From Myxococcales bacterium (GTDB lineage Bacteria > Myxococcota > Polyangia > Nannocystales > Nannocystaceae): a stretch of DNA of 64,000 nt. The position numbers and the translations under genes were made by a program. Under the pieces are notes generated by a model that ran no database searches, was not told the DNA's origin, and saw only the letters and a list, made by a program, of their open reading frames with translations. Each line of letters begins with the position of its first letter. Within the stretch, counting starts at the first letter, position 1. The DNA is taken from NCBI GenBank assembly GCA_016793465.1, contig JAEUJW010000072.1, positions 1 to 64,000 on the forward strand, read 5' to 3'. Below are positions 15,880-25,130 of the stretch, piece by piece.

Positions 15880-16899
15880 ATGACGGACATCCCGCACGAC
15901 ACGCTGTTCAAGGCGGCCTTCCAGCACCTGCCGTGGGCCGCCGAGGCGGCCGCCGCCGCCCTCGGCCCCGCGATCGCGGCCCGCATCGACTTCGCCAGCC
16001 TGCGGATCGTGCCCGGGACCTTCATCGACGAGGCGTTCCGCAGCCGCTACACCGACCTGCTCTACCTCGTCGACCTCGGCGGCCACCCGGCCTTCGTCTA
16101 CATCCTGTACGAGCACCAGAGCACCGACGAGCGGTGGATGCCGCTGCGCATGTTCGGCTACGAGGACCGCATCTGGACCGCCTTCCGCCGCGACAACCCG
16201 GGCGCGCGGCAGCTGCCGATGATCCTCCCGATCGTGCTCCACCACAGCGAGTCCGGCTGGCACTCGCCGACGCGCCTCGAGGACCTGCTCGACCTCCCGG
16301 CCGACGCCCGCGAGCTGCTCGGCGACCTCGTGCCTCGCCTCCGCTTCGCCCTCGACGACCTGGCCGCCACCCCCGACGCGGTGCTTCACACGCGCGCCCG
16401 GTCCGCCTGCGTCGAGCTGATCTTCCTCGCCCTGAAGCACGTGCGCAGCGCCCGCGACATCCTCGCGCTGCTGCGCCGCTGGGTCCCGCTCATGGCCGCC
16501 GTGCTGCGCGAGCCCGACGGCGTGGCTGCGCTGCGCCTGGTGTTCCGCTATATTCTCGAGGTCCGCGGCGCCGACGAACGCGGCATCCTCGACGCCGTCG
16601 CCACCGAGCTCTCCAAGGAAACCGAGGCCAACATGCAGACCATCGCCCAGTGGCTCGAAGAACGCGGGATGCAACGCGGCCGCCAGGAAGGCCGTCAAGA
16701 AGGCCGCCAGGAAGGCCGCCAGGAGGGCCGCACGGGCGCCGCCCACGACCTGCTCCTGCGCCTGCTCCGCAAGCGCTTCGGCGAGCTCCCGCCGGCGATC
16801 GTCGCGCGCATCGACGCCGCCGACGAGCCCACGCTCGGTCGCTGGGCCGAGCAGCTGCTGACCGCCGGCACGCTCGAGGCCGTGTTCGCCACCCAGTGA
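15880..16899 (+). CDS. Rpn/YhgA-family PD-(D/E)XK nuclease (transposase-like)
   Basis: 339 residues. PHDTLFKAAFQ at the start, RYTDLLYLVDLGGHPAFVYILYEHQST and PMILPIVLHHSESGW mark the recombination-promoting nuclease/transposase_31 group. The Asp of YTDLLY and E-Q of YEHQS fit the PD-(D/E)XK active site. The C-terminal third carries the repeat GRQEGRQEGRQEGRQEGR, typical of the family, then a helical end. These proteins nick DNA and promote RecA-independent recombination in the cases studied. They are often mobile or present in multiple copies. No terminal repeats are visible here. Confidence 0.85.
   Translation: MTDIPHDTLFKAAFQHLPWAAEAAAAALGPAIAARIDFASLRIVPGTFIDEAFRSRYTDLLYLVDLGGHPAFVYILYEHQSTDERWMPLRMFGYEDRIWTAFRRDNPGARQLPMILPIVLHHSESGWHSPTRLEDLLDLPADARELLGDLVPRLRFALDDLAATPDAVLHTRARSACVELIFLALKHVRSARDILALLRRWVPLMAAVLREPDGVAALRLVFRYILEVRGADERGILDAVATELSKETEANMQTIAQWLEERGMQRGRQEGRQEGRQEGRQEGRTGAAHDLLLRLLRKRFGELPPAIVARIDAADEPTLGRWAEQLLTAGTLEAVFATQ
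16681..16728 (+). repeat. 12-bp in-frame repeat in the Rpn gene
   Basis: Four 12-bp units (consensus CGCCAGGAAGGC) coding RQEG. The tract is probably prone to slippage. Confidence 0.85.
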
Positions 16900-16912
16900 G
16901 CCGACCGCCGCC

Positions 16913-18010
16913 TCACGGCGGCAGCAGGCACCCGCACACGTCGCTGCCGCCGCCCTCGGGCGCATATTTGTAACAGTCCGCCGTCGTCGGCCCGCCGCAC
17001 AGCCACACCTGTCCGTTGGTGCAGACCGAGAACAGCGCGTCGGGGCCCTCGGGCGTGACCCCGCCGACGAGCGGCGCGATCGGCCCGCCGATGTCGGTGA
17101 TCGGCGCGACGACCTCGCCCTGCGCCGACACGATCGCCGCCACCGGCGGGTCGTTGCTGGTCACGAGGAAGTTCTCGCTCCCGGGGATCAGCGAGATCCC
17201 GTCGATCGCCGCGATCCCCGCGGCCGCGACGTCGAAGCGGTCGACCTCGGCCTTGATATCGCGGGAGATCACGACCACCTCGTCGCCGGTCAGGTTCCCC
17301 ACGTACAGGTTCCCGTCGTAGCCGAGCGCGAGCGCCGAGCACTGCCCCAGATCGAATTTAATCGTGTCGATCGCCTGCACGTCGATCTCGGCCAGCGTCA
17401 CCGGGTCGACCTCCGCGAGGTTGCAGTCGTGGTCGACGAGCAGCGCCGTGTGCGTCGCCGGGTCGTACACCGCGCCGTCGAGGTCGACCGCCACCGCCGC
17501 CGGCGCCGTCACCCCATCGATCGGCGAGCCGTCGAGCGCCAGCCGCACGCCCTCGCCCGTGCCCGTCAGGAACACCAGCTCGAGGTCCAGCGCGTTGAAG
17601 AACCCCGCCGTCACCCCCTCGAGCCCGACGTCGGTGGTCTTCACGTAGCTGTACGACACGGCGTCGAGCACCTCGTCCGGCGTGCACACCCCGTCGCCGG
17701 TCGACGCCTCCCCGCTCGACGAGCCCTCGCCCGTGGTCGCGCCGCCGCTCGTCCCGCTCGTCCCGCTCGTCGTTCCGCTCGTCGACCCGCTCGTCGTCGC
17801 CCCGCCCTCGCTGCTGCTGCTCGCCGCCTCGCCGGTCGTCGTCCCCGCGCCGGTCGACCCGCTCGTCGTGGTCGGCGCGCTCGTCGCGGTGGTGCTGGCC
17901 GCGCCGCTCGACTCGCTCGCCGCGCTCGTCGACGCCTCCGTGTCCGCCGGCGCCTGGCCGCAGGCCATCGTCACCCCGAAGATCAGCAGAGAGCTCGCGC
18001 GGACCCGCAT
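16913..18010 (-). CDS. Lipoprotein with Ser/Thr/Gly linker and beta-propeller-like domain
   Basis: 365 residues. The signal MRVRASSLLIFGVTMACG has a lipobox. About 90 residues of almost pure Ser/Thr/Gly/Glu linker (TTTSGSTGAGTTTGEAASSSS and similar) follow, then a globular domain. Its repeats look like propeller strands (VAVDLDGAVYDPATHTALLVD, ALALGYDGNLYVGNLTGDEVVVIS, IDGISLIPGSENFLVTSND, DALFSVCTNGQVWLCGG). It ends GSDVCGCLLPP. It is probably displayed on the cell surface at the end of the linker. The start at 18010 is set by the signal peptide and a TATCGC 7 nt upstream. No enzyme motif is seen. It converges on the Rpn gene. Confidence 0.75.
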   Translation of the reverse strand: MRVRASSLLIFGVTMACGQAPADTEASTSAASESSGAASTTATSAPTTTSGSTGAGTTTGEAASSSSEGGATTSGSTSGTTSGTSGTSGGATTGEGSSSGEASTGDGVCTPDEVLDAVSYSYVKTTDVGLEGVTAGFFNALDLELVFLTGTGEGVRLALDGSPIDGVTAPAAVAVDLDGAVYDPATHTALLVDHDCNLAEVDPVTLAEIDVQAIDTIKFDLGQCSALALGYDGNLYVGNLTGDEVVVISRDIKAEVDRFDVAAAGIAAIDGISLIPGSENFLVTSNDPPVAAIVSAQGEVVAPITDIGGPIAPLVGGVTPEGPDALFSVCTNGQVWLCGGPTTADCYKYAPEGGGSDVCGCLLPP

Positions 18011-18017
18011 GTCGCTC

Positions 18018-18023
18018 GCGATA
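18018..18023 (-). promoter_or_regulatory. -10 element of the linker lipoprotein
   Basis: TATCGC on the minus strand, 7 nt before ATG 18010. It is weaker than its neighbours at the last base. Confidence 0.4.
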
Positions 18024-18081
18024 GCCAAAGACGCCGGCCCCCACAAGCAGTTTGTGCCGGCGACGGCGCCCCGCCGGCTGC

Positions 18082-18087
18082 TACGTT
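18082..18087 (+). promoter_or_regulatory. -10 element of pcm
   Basis: TACGTT, 27 nt before ATG 18115. It is one of the few with room for a short 5' leader. Confidence 0.4.
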
Positions 18088-18114
18088 GCGGGTGCATCAT
18101 CGCCGAGCGAACCC

Positions 18115-18771
18115 ATGGACGACCTCTCTCGCCAGCGCCTGGTCATGATCACCGACCACCTGCTCGCCCGCGGCATCGTCGACGAGGATGTCCTCGAGGC
18201 CATGCGCAGCGTCCCGCGCCACCGGTTCGTGCCGGCGGGCGCCCGGGCCTACGCCTACGCCGACCACCCCGTCCCGCTCGCCCACGGCGCCACAGTCAGC
18301 CAGCCGTACATCGTCGCCCTGATGACGCAGCTCGCCTGCGTGGCGGCCGGCGAACGTGTGCTCGAGGTGGGCACCGGCTCGGGCTATCAGGCCGCGGTGC
18401 TGGCGGCGCTCGGGGCCGAGGTCTACAGCATCGAGGTCGTCGCGGAGCTGGCCGTCGCCGCCGAGCGCACGCTCACGGAGCTCGGCTACAACGGCGTGCG
18501 CGTCCGACACGGCGATGGTCACCGCGGCTGGCCGGAGCACGCGCCGTACGCGGCGATCCTCGTCACCGCCGCCGCGCCGATCCTGCCGAAGCCGCTGACC
18601 GACCAGCTCGCCGTCGGCGGACGTCTCGTCATCCCGGTCGGCCGCGGCGCCCAGGATCTCCAGGTCCTCGAGCGCCGGGAGCACGACCTGCGCGCCACGT
18701 CGGTGCTGCCCGTGCAGTTCGTGCCGATGACCGGCGACGTCGAGGTCGAGGCCTCCTCGCGACGACCCTGA
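18115..18771 (+). CDS. pcm: Protein-L-isoaspartate O-methyltransferase
   Basis: 218 residues, the usual length. Family motifs appear in order: VPRHRFVPAGARAYAYADHPVPLAHGATVSQPY, the SAM-binding VLEVGTGSGYQAAVLAALG, VYSIEVVAELA, VRHGDGHRGWPEHAPYAAILVTAAAP, LPKPLTDQLAVGGRLVIPVG. It methylates the abnormal isoaspartyl carboxyl of aged proteins so that it can return to aspartate. The protein is cytosolic. It is divergent from the lipoprotein at 16913-18010, with about 100 bp between the two starts. Confidence 0.93.
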   Translation: MDDLSRQRLVMITDHLLARGIVDEDVLEAMRSVPRHRFVPAGARAYAYADHPVPLAHGATVSQPYIVALMTQLACVAAGERVLEVGTGSGYQAAVLAALGAEVYSIEVVAELAVAAERTLTELGYNGVRVRHGDGHRGWPEHAPYAAILVTAAAPILPKPLTDQLAVGGRLVIPVGRGAQDLQVLERREHDLRATSVLPVQFVPMTGDVEVEASSRRP

Positions 18772-19514
18772 CCCTCGCGTCACTCCACGACCGGCGGGGA
18801 TCTCCATGCAACTCGTGCCGCGCGTCCACGACCGTCCACGGCTCCGCCGCACGTGACCGCCTCCTCCGCGCCAATAGCCACACCGTTCGCCCGCGAACTC
18901 CGCAAAGATGGCGCGTGCGCGAGTTCCCAGGCCACCGGCCGAACCCGCACCGTCGTGCGCCCCGCGCCGCCGACGTCGCGACGCCGTCCGCGTCGCCGCG
19001 GCCGTCCGCGTCGCAACGCCGTCGCGGCCTCGCGTGCACGCCGACGGAGCCACCACCGCCGCGCCCGAGCGGTCGGCACGCGGGCCAGGCCTGACCCACG
19101 GAGCACGCGGGCCCGACTCGCCCCGCGGCGCCCCGACCACCCCGACGCGGCGAACCGAGTTCACGCCGCGGCCCCGCGTTCACGCCCGCAAGAGGTCGCC
19201 AGGATCCGGCCTCGCCGCGGCGGATTCGCCTCACGCCCAGCCGCGCCGTCCGCGGCGCCACGCCGCGGACGTTCGCCTCGCCGGAGCCCGCGCGGGCGAT
19301 GGCACGCCCCGCGCGCGCATTCAGTCGTCCGCCTGCGGTGAAGCGCCCGGTCACCTGTCCCAAGTGCCAGGTCGATGGGTCCCCCTCGCCCCATCGACGC
19401 AGCTCACACGCGCGTGCGACCGCGAGCCGTCGCGTGCTCTGGCGCAGATCAGCGGGCGAACCTGCTCACGGGCCGCTCGACATCGAGAATCGCTTTGGCC
19501 TACGTTGATCGTCC
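18772..19514. other. Long intergenic stretch without a recognised gene
   Basis: About 740 bp. All six frames give Arg/Ala/Pro-rich low-complexity peptides and no frame shows protein-like composition. I see no tRNA or obvious hairpin terminator. The only element found is the promoter at its right end (19477-19506). Confidence 0.5.
19477..19506 (+). promoter_or_regulatory. Promoter of the IgGFc-binding-like gene
   Basis: TCGACA (19477-19482), an 18-nt spacer, TACGTT (19501-19506), 8 nt before ATG 19515. Confidence 0.5.
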
Positions 19515-21446
19515 ATGGCTTCATTGGCCCGTGCATCCGTGCTCGTCACGTTGGTCCTCGCGTGCTCCGAGCCCGAGGTCGCGACGCTGGCGGAGCCCGG
19601 CGTCGACACGAGCACGGGCTCGACGGGCCCCACGCCGACCAGCGGCGAGGACGTCCCGACCGGCGTGACCGAGACGACGCTCGACCCGAGCACCGCCGCC
19701 ACCTTCGACCCGCCGACCAGCAGCACCGGCGGCGACGACACCACCTCGTCGACCGGCCCCGCCCCGTCGACGACCGGCACGAGCAGCGGCGAGACCGGTG
19801 GCTCGAGCGAGGGCGGCGGCGAGGACACCAGCACCGGCGAGCCCGCGTGCGTCAGCTTCAGCTGCTCGCCCGAGCTCGACGAGGTGCTGTGCGACGGCTC
19901 GCCCGTCGAGGCCTGCCAGCCCGGCACCTACTGCGTCGACGACACCTGCCAGGAGCTCACCCAGTGCGAGGCCGCCGCGCTGCTGAAGCGCTCGGAGGGC
20001 TGCGACTTCTGGGCCGTGAAGACCGAGCTGACGTCGCTCGCCGCCGGCGCCTGCTTCGCCGCGTTCGTCGCCAACACCGGCACCACCAGCGCCCACCTCG
20101 GCCTCGAGTACCAGGGCGCCGCCCTCGACGTCGCCACGTTCGCCAGGATCCCCAAGGGCCAGGGCCCGAGCCTCACGCTCGAGCCGTACGACGCCGCCGT
20201 CGGCCTGCCCGTCGGCGAGGTCGCGATCCTGTTCCTCTCGCGCGGCCCCGGCAACTACCCCAAGTGCCCGATCGCCTCGGCCGTCGAGGCCGAGACGCAG
20301 ATCGTCGGCACCGGCCGCGGCCAGGCCTTCAACATCACCAGCGACGTGCCGGTCGCCGCCTACCAGACCCAGCCGTTCGGCGGCGGCTCGGGCGCCGTCA
20401 CCGCCGCCTCGCTGCTGCTGCCGACCAGCGTGTGGGACACCAGCTACGTCTCGGTCAGCCCCGGCCCCGGCACCGACGCCGGCACGCCGCTGCTCACGAT
20501 CATCGCCGACAGCGACGGCACCCACGTCACGCTGCGCCCCAAGGTCCCGGTGATCGGCAGCCCCACGGTGCTCGGCGGCCCCGCGGGCCAGCCGATCGTC
20601 TACACGCTCAAACGCGGCGAGGCGCTGCAGATCAACCAGACCAAGGAGCTGACCGGCTCGCTGCTGACCGCCGACCGCCCGTTCGCGGTGTTCGGCGGCT
20701 CGACCTGCCTGAAGCTGCCCGCGGGCGTCAACGCCTGCGACGGCGCGCACCAGCAGATCCCGCCGATCCGCGCGCTGGGCCACGCCTACGCCGGGGTCCG
20801 CTACCGCGATCGATCGCCCCAGGTCGACGAGACCCCGCCGTGGCGGCTCGTCGGCGCCGCGGACGGCACCACGCTGTCGTACTGGCCCGCCAAGCCCCTC
20901 GGCGCGCCCGACACGCTCGAGCGCGGCCAGCTCGCCGAGTTCGCCACCGCCGGCCCCTTCCTCGTCACCAGCCAGGACTCCGAGCACCCGTTCTACGCCT
21001 CCGCCTTCATGACCGGCGGCGCGCCGTTCAACGGCGCCGGCGACCCCGACTGGGTCAACCTCATCCCGGTCGAGCAGTACCAGGACCACTACGTGTTCTT
21101 CACCGACCCCACCTACTCCGAGACCGAGCTGGTGGTCGTGCGCAGCGCCGTCGACGGCAAGTTCGCCGACGTCAACCTCGACTGCGCCGCCACCCCGCTG
21201 GTCGCCTGGAAGTCGCTCGGCGACGGCCTCGAGTGGACCCGCGTGCAGCTCGTCACCGGCAATTTCAAGAAGGTGGGCAACTGCGCCAACGGCCGCCGCG
21301 AGATGACGAGCGACAACCCCTTCGGGGTGACCGTGTGGGGCTGGGGCTCGGCCGCCAGCGAGCTCTTCTACACCCGCTACGTGTCGTACGCGTACCCCGC
21401 GGGCGCGACGATCCGGCAGATCAACGACGTCGTCATCCCGCAGTGA
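19515..21446 (+). CDS. IgGFc-binding-protein-like surface lipoprotein
   Basis: 643 residues. The signal MASLARASVLVTLVLACSEPE has lipobox VLAC. A Ser/Thr/Gly linker runs to about residue 110. A Cys knot follows (CSPELDEVLCDGSPVEACQPGTYCVDDTCQELTQCEAA). The large beta-rich domain has motifs of the IgGFc-binding N-terminal family: GCDFWAVKTELT, VAAYQTQPFGGG, LLPTSVWDTSYVSVS, ADRPFAVFGGSTCLKLP, CDGAHQQIPPIRALGHAYAGVRY, NPFGVTVWGWG, YVSYAYPAG. In this group such domains occur in large surface proteins and are presumed to be adhesive. It converges on the ABC ATPase gene with a 16-bp gap. Confidence 0.85.
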   Translation: MASLARASVLVTLVLACSEPEVATLAEPGVDTSTGSTGPTPTSGEDVPTGVTETTLDPSTAATFDPPTSSTGGDDTTSSTGPAPSTTGTSSGETGGSSEGGGEDTSTGEPACVSFSCSPELDEVLCDGSPVEACQPGTYCVDDTCQELTQCEAAALLKRSEGCDFWAVKTELTSLAAGACFAAFVANTGTTSAHLGLEYQGAALDVATFARIPKGQGPSLTLEPYDAAVGLPVGEVAILFLSRGPGNYPKCPIASAVEAETQIVGTGRGQAFNITSDVPVAAYQTQPFGGGSGAVTAASLLLPTSVWDTSYVSVSPGPGTDAGTPLLTIIADSDGTHVTLRPKVPVIGSPTVLGGPAGQPIVYTLKRGEALQINQTKELTGSLLTADRPFAVFGGSTCLKLPAGVNACDGAHQQIPPIRALGHAYAGVRYRDRSPQVDETPPWRLVGAADGTTLSYWPAKPLGAPDTLERGQLAEFATAGPFLVTSQDSEHPFYASAFMTGGAPFNGAGDPDWVNLIPVEQYQDHYVFFTDPTYSETELVVVRSAVDGKFADVNLDCAATPLVAWKSLGDGLEWTRVQLVTGNFKKVGNCANGRREMTSDNPFGVTVWGWGSAASELFYTRYVSYAYPAGATIRQINDVVIPQ

Positions 21447-21462
21447 TCGCAGCGGACCGACT

Positions 21463-22509
21463 TCACCCGCGTAGCGATGTCGACGACCAGTTGGCCCCCG
21501 ACAGCGCCGGGCCCTCGCCGAGCGCCAGCTCGTCGCCCGCGCGCCAGCGCAGCCGCACCGCCGCGCCGACCCCGGCCGGCGGCGGCGTCGACCCGCGGGC
21601 GACGTACCGCTGCCCGTCGGCCTCGAGCTGCGTCTCCCAGCGGTCTCCGAGGCACGCGAGCGCCACGATCGTCGCCTGTCCCGAGCGCCAGCCGATCTCG
21701 AGGCTGTCCCCGGGGCCAGGTTCGAGCGCGGCCGGGACCAGCCGCTCGGGCCGCAGCCACTTGCTCGGGTCGCCCGGCACCGGCGTGAGGTCGCCGAGCA
21801 GCCGCGCGCTCGCCAGGTCCGGCGGGCAGGCGTACAGCGCCGCCGGCACGCCCTGGGCGATCACCGCGCCGTGCGCCATCAACACCAGGTGGTCCGCCAG
21901 CGCCATCGCCTCCTCGGGCTCGTGCGTGACATGCAAGAACCCGATCTCCCGCCGCCGCTGCGTCTCTTTTAATAATTGCCGCAGACCGGCGCGCAGCGGC
22001 CGGTCGAGCGCGGCCAGCGGTTCGTCGAGCAGCAACATCCGGGGCTGCCCCGCGAGCGCCCGCGCCAGCGCGACCCGCTGGCGCTCCCCGCCCGACAGCT
22101 TGTCCGGCAGGCGCGCGTGCAGCCCCTCCGGGATGCCGACGTCGGCCAGCAGCGCCGCCACCAACAGCGTCAGCTTCTCCCTCGGCATGCCCGCCAGCCG
22201 CGGCTGGAACGCGACGTTGTCCCACACGCTCAGGTGCGGGAACAACGCGTAGCCCTGAAACAGCGTGTGCACCGGCCGACGCTCGGCGGGCTCGTCGGTC
22301 AGGCGCCGCTCGTCGAGCAGCACCTCGCCGCGGTCGGGCCGCTCGAGCCCGGCGACGACGCGCAGCAGCGTGGTCTTGCCCGAGCCCGAGGCCCCCATCA
22401 CGCAGGTGTAGCCGCGCAGCGGCAGCGCCAGCGAAACTCCTCGCAGCGCCCGCGCCCCGCCGCCGCGCCCGCCGAACTTCTTGTGCACGTCGCGCAGCGT
22501 CAGCGTCAC
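21463..22509 (-). CDS. ABC transporter ATP-binding protein (PotA/ThiQ/FbpC group)
   Basis: 348 residues. Walker A GASGSGKTTLLR, Q-loop TLFQGYALFPHLSVWDNVAF, signature LSGGERQRVALARAL, Walker B MLLLDEPLAALD and H-loop LHVTHEPEEAMALADHLV are all intact. A C-terminal TOBE-like beta domain follows (WLRPERLVPAALEPGPG, WETQLEADGQRYVARG). It powers uptake through the fused permease encoded upstream at 25131-26606. The GTG start at 22509 overlaps the stop of the kinase gene (GTGA), so its synthesis is coupled to the kinase. The substrate is not clear from sequence; polyamine, thiamine and ferric iron importers share this type. Confidence 0.92.
   Translation of the reverse strand: MTLTLRDVHKKFGGRGGGARALRGVSLALPLRGYTCVMGASGSGKTTLLRVVAGLERPDRGEVLLDERRLTDEPAERRPVHTLFQGYALFPHLSVWDNVAFQPRLAGMPREKLTLLVAALLADVGIPEGLHARLPDKLSGGERQRVALARALAGQPRMLLLDEPLAALDRPLRAGLRQLLKETQRRREIGFLHVTHEPEEAMALADHLVLMAHGAVIAQGVPAALYACPPDLASARLLGDLTPVPGDPSKWLRPERLVPAALEPGPGDSLEIGWRSGQATIVALACLGDRWETQLEADGQRYVARGSTPPPAGVGAAVRLRWRAGDELALGEGPALSGANWSSTSLRG
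21703..21720. repeat. Dyad repeat copy in the ABC ATPase gene
   Basis: GCTGTCC-ccgg-GGCCAGG. A poorer relative, CCTGTCC-cgag-CGCCAGC, lies 28 bp to the left at 21675. Confidence 0.6.
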
Positions 22510-25079
22510 AGCGACCACATCGCCTGCACGCGGCGGCGGACCTTGCGACGGGCCTCCGCGAACGCCGGCAGGGCCCGCATCGCCTTCAGCGACGGGCAGC
22601 GGTCGGTCCACTCGATGTCGACGAGCACCGAGTCCGCCGCCCGCACGTAGTACGCGAGGGCCTCCTCGGCGTCGCCGGTGACCGCGTAGATCTCGGTGCA
22701 GGCCTGGCACATCAGCGTATAAAACCGCGGGCTCGGGGCCGTCTCGATCAATCGCCGCGCCATGGCGTCGATCTCGACCCGGGTCGCCTCGCCGGCGATC
22801 GCCCGCGCGTAGCCGATGACGTACTGCCCGAAGCCGTCGTTGTCCTCCGGGTTGAGGCTGTCGAGGATGTCGCGCACCGTCTCGATGTCCCCGTACCACC
22901 CGGCGATGCGGCAGCGAAACTGCGCCGTCGGGTTGCGGAACCTCGCGTTGCGGTCGATCATGTCGAGGTACTTGTCGGCCTCCTCGCGGTCTCCTCGCAG
23001 CGCGTGCACCCGCGAGATGTCGAACAGCGTCGCCAGCAGGTTGGGCTCGAGGTCGAAGGCCAGGCGCGCCCGGTCGATGCCCTCCTTGGTGTTGCCCGCC
23101 TCGCACTGCAGCTGCGCCAGGTACTGATGCGCGTGCGCGTAGGTCGGCGCGATCTCCAGCGCCTTGACCAGCGCCTGCACCGCCTCCTTCCACGCCCCGG
23201 TCTGGACCGCCAGCATCCCGCGCGCCAGCTGCGTCTCCGCCAGCTCGGGCGCCAGCTCGGCCGCCCGGGCCACGCTCGCCTTGGCCTCCGCCTCCCAGTT
23301 GCGCGGCTCGCCGCCGCCGGTGGTCGCGAACGACGAGGGCACGAACCACGCCCGCATGCACGCGATCGCGTGGCACGCGATCGCCGGCTGCAGCCCCGGC
23401 GCCTCGGCCAGGCAGGCCTCGAGCAGCTCGATCGCCCCGTCGGTGCCCATGACCTGGAAGCCCATCAGCTTGCGTCGGCCGCGCATGTACAGCGCCACCG
23501 CCTCGGCCGAGACGCCCGCGAGGCTGCCCGCGGTGCTGAGCTCGACCCGCAGCGCCTCGGCGATGCGCTTGGAGATGCGGTCCTGCAGCTCGAACAGGTC
23601 CTCGAGCCCGTTCTCGAACTTGTCGCTCCACAGCTGCGTGCCGGTCGCGACCTCGATCAGCCGCGCGTTGACCCGCACCTGCTTGGCCGAGAACTGCACC
23701 GTCGCGTCGACGACCGCGTCGACGCCGAGGTCGGCGCCCACGGCCCGCGCGTCGCGGTCGGTGCGGTACTTCGACGTCGCCCCGCTGCCGAGCACCCGCA
23801 GCCCGCGCGTCCGCGACAGCGCGTCGATCAGCTCGTCGGCCAGGCCGTCGCCGAGGTAGCTCTGCTCCGGCGGCCCGATGTAGCGGAACGGCAGCACCGC
23901 CAGCGCCCGCTCGGCCGTCGGCACCGGCGCCAGCGGGCGCATCGGCCGCGACTGCAGCGTGCCGCGCGTCAGCCCCTGCGTGCCCTGCGTCAGCCCCGGC
24001 GTCGACCCCTCGGTCAGCTGCTGCTGCGTCGGCGTCATGTTCGACGACGCGCCGCCGCTCGGCCCGACCGTCGACCCGTGCAGCGCCGACATCACCGCCG
24101 ACACCATCGCCGCCGTCGGCACCGCCGCCAGCGACTCGCCGCAGGCCACCAGCCACCCGCGCAGGCGCTCGGCCACCTCGGGCGCGCCGGCCGGCCGTTC
24201 GTCTGGCTTTTGGGCCAGCAGCTGGAGCACCAGCTCGGCCAGCGGCCCCGGCACCGCGGGCGCCAGCTTGCGCGGGTCCGGGGGCGGCTGGGTCAGGCGG
24301 GCCAGGGCCGCGGCGAGCGTGGTCTCGCCGGCGAACGGCAGCTGCCCGGTCAGCATCTCGAACAGCATGAGCCCGAGCGCGTACAGGTCCGCGCGCACGT
24401 CGACCTCGGCGCCCGTGAGCTGCTCCGGCGCCATGTACAGCGGCGTGCCGACCACCCCCTGGGTGCGCGCCCCCATGGCCTCGTCGCCGAGCCCGCGGGC
24501 GATCCCGAAGTCCGTCAGCACCACCCGCCCGCTGCGCTCGATCAGCACGTTCGCCGGCTTCAGGTCGCGGTGGACCACCCCGGCCGCGTGCGCCGCCCCC
24601 AGGCCCTCGGCGACCGCCCAGGCGATGCGGGCCGCCCGCGCCGGCTCGAGCGCCTGGCGCTTGCGCCGGCCCTCGTCCGGCTCGTTGCCCTCGCGCACGC
24701 GCAGCAGCTCCTGCAGCGTGGTGCCCTCGATGAACTCCATCGTGATGAAGTGGGCCCCGTTCTGCTCGCCCATGTCGTGGGTGCGGGCCACGTTGGGGTG
24801 GGTGATCTTGCGGGCCAGTCGGACCTCGCGCTTGAACCACTCGAGCTGTTGTTTGGCCGCCGTGACCGTCGCGTCGAGCACCTTCAGGGCCACCACGTCG
24901 CCGACCATCACGTCGACGGCCCGGTAGACCGTCCCCATCCCGCCGCGCCCGACCATCTGCTCGATCTGATAGCGCCCGGCGTACATCCCGGTCGCGGGCG
25001 GCTCCACAGCTTCCCCCTGCGTGGCGATCGTCGCCTCGCCGGCCTGGGTCACTTCGAGTGGGTCGAATTCTTTGACCAC
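22506..25079 (-). CDS. Ser/Thr kinase with TolB-like and TPR domains
   Basis: 857 residues. The kinase domain (about 30-310) has YQIEQMVGRGGMGTVYRA, VALKVL, HRDLKPANVL, DFGIARG and GTPLYMAPEQLTG. After a low-complexity Gln/Thr/Gly linker comes a TolB/CadC-type segment (LAVLPFRYIGPPEQSYLGDGL, GLRVLGSGATSKY, VDAVVDATVQFSAKQVRV, LWSDKFENGLEDLFELQDRI). TPR units cover the rest (AVALYMRGRRKLMGFQ, ETQLARGMLAVQTGAWKEAVQALVKAL, ATLFDISRVHALRGDREEA). Start GTG 25079 (VVKEFD) is preferred to 25106 because TTAGGC lies 9 nt before it. The gene sits between the permease and ATPase genes of one transporter and overlaps the latter. Confidence 0.9.
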   Translation of the reverse strand: MVKEFDPLEVTQAGEATIATQGEAVEPPATGMYAGRYQIEQMVGRGGMGTVYRAVDVMVGDVVALKVLDATVTAAKQQLEWFKREVRLARKITHPNVARTHDMGEQNGAHFITMEFIEGTTLQELLRVREGNEPDEGRRKRQALEPARAARIAWAVAEGLGAAHAAGVVHRDLKPANVLIERSGRVVLTDFGIARGLGDEAMGARTQGVVGTPLYMAPEQLTGAEVDVRADLYALGLMLFEMLTGQLPFAGETTLAAALARLTQPPPDPRKLAPAVPGPLAELVLQLLAQKPDERPAGAPEVAERLRGWLVACGESLAAVPTAAMVSAVMSALHGSTVGPSGGASSNMTPTQQQLTEGSTPGLTQGTQGLTRGTLQSRPMRPLAPVPTAERALAVLPFRYIGPPEQSYLGDGLADELIDALSRTRGLRVLGSGATSKYRTDRDARAVGADLGVDAVVDATVQFSAKQVRVNARLIEVATGTQLWSDKFENGLEDLFELQDRISKRIAEALRVELSTAGSLAGVSAEAVALYMRGRRKLMGFQVMGTDGAIELLEACLAEAPGLQPAIACHAIACMRAWFVPSSFATTGGGEPRNWEAEAKASVARAAELAPELAETQLARGMLAVQTGAWKEAVQALVKALEIAPTYAHAHQYLAQLQCEAGNTKEGIDRARLAFDLEPNLLATLFDISRVHALRGDREEADKYLDMIDRNARFRNPTAQFRCRIAGWYGDIETVRDILDSLNPEDNDGFGQYVIGYARAIAGEATRVEIDAMARRLIETAPSPRFYTLMCQACTEIYAVTGDAEEALAYYVRAADSVLVDIEWTDRCPSLKAMRALPAFAEARRKVRRRVQAMWSL
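24202..24219. repeat. Dyad repeat copy in the TPR-kinase gene
   Basis: TCTGGCT-tttg-GGCCAGC. One stem pair is a T-G wobble. Confidence 0.45.
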
Positions 25080-25088
25080 GGCGGGCAA

Positions 25089-25095
25089 GCCTAAC
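25089..25095 (-). promoter_or_regulatory. -10 element of the TPR-kinase gene
   Basis: GTTAGGC on the minus strand, 9 nt before GTG 25079. It would let the kinase be transcribed separately from the permease gene, whose stop is at 25131. Confidence 0.35.
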
Positions 25096-25130
25096 AGAGA
25101 GCGCACGCGCCCGGCGCGCGGTTCGCGTGA

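Noticed and set aside
17008..17025. Further dyad-like sequence CCTGTCC-gttg-GTGCAGA
   Set aside because: The right arm matches the consensus at too few positions to count.
18908..22252. A 1114-residue open frame on the plus strand
   Set aside because: It is Arg/Pro/Ala-rich low complexity and lies over the IgGFc-like gene in another frame. Long shadow frames are expected at this GC content.
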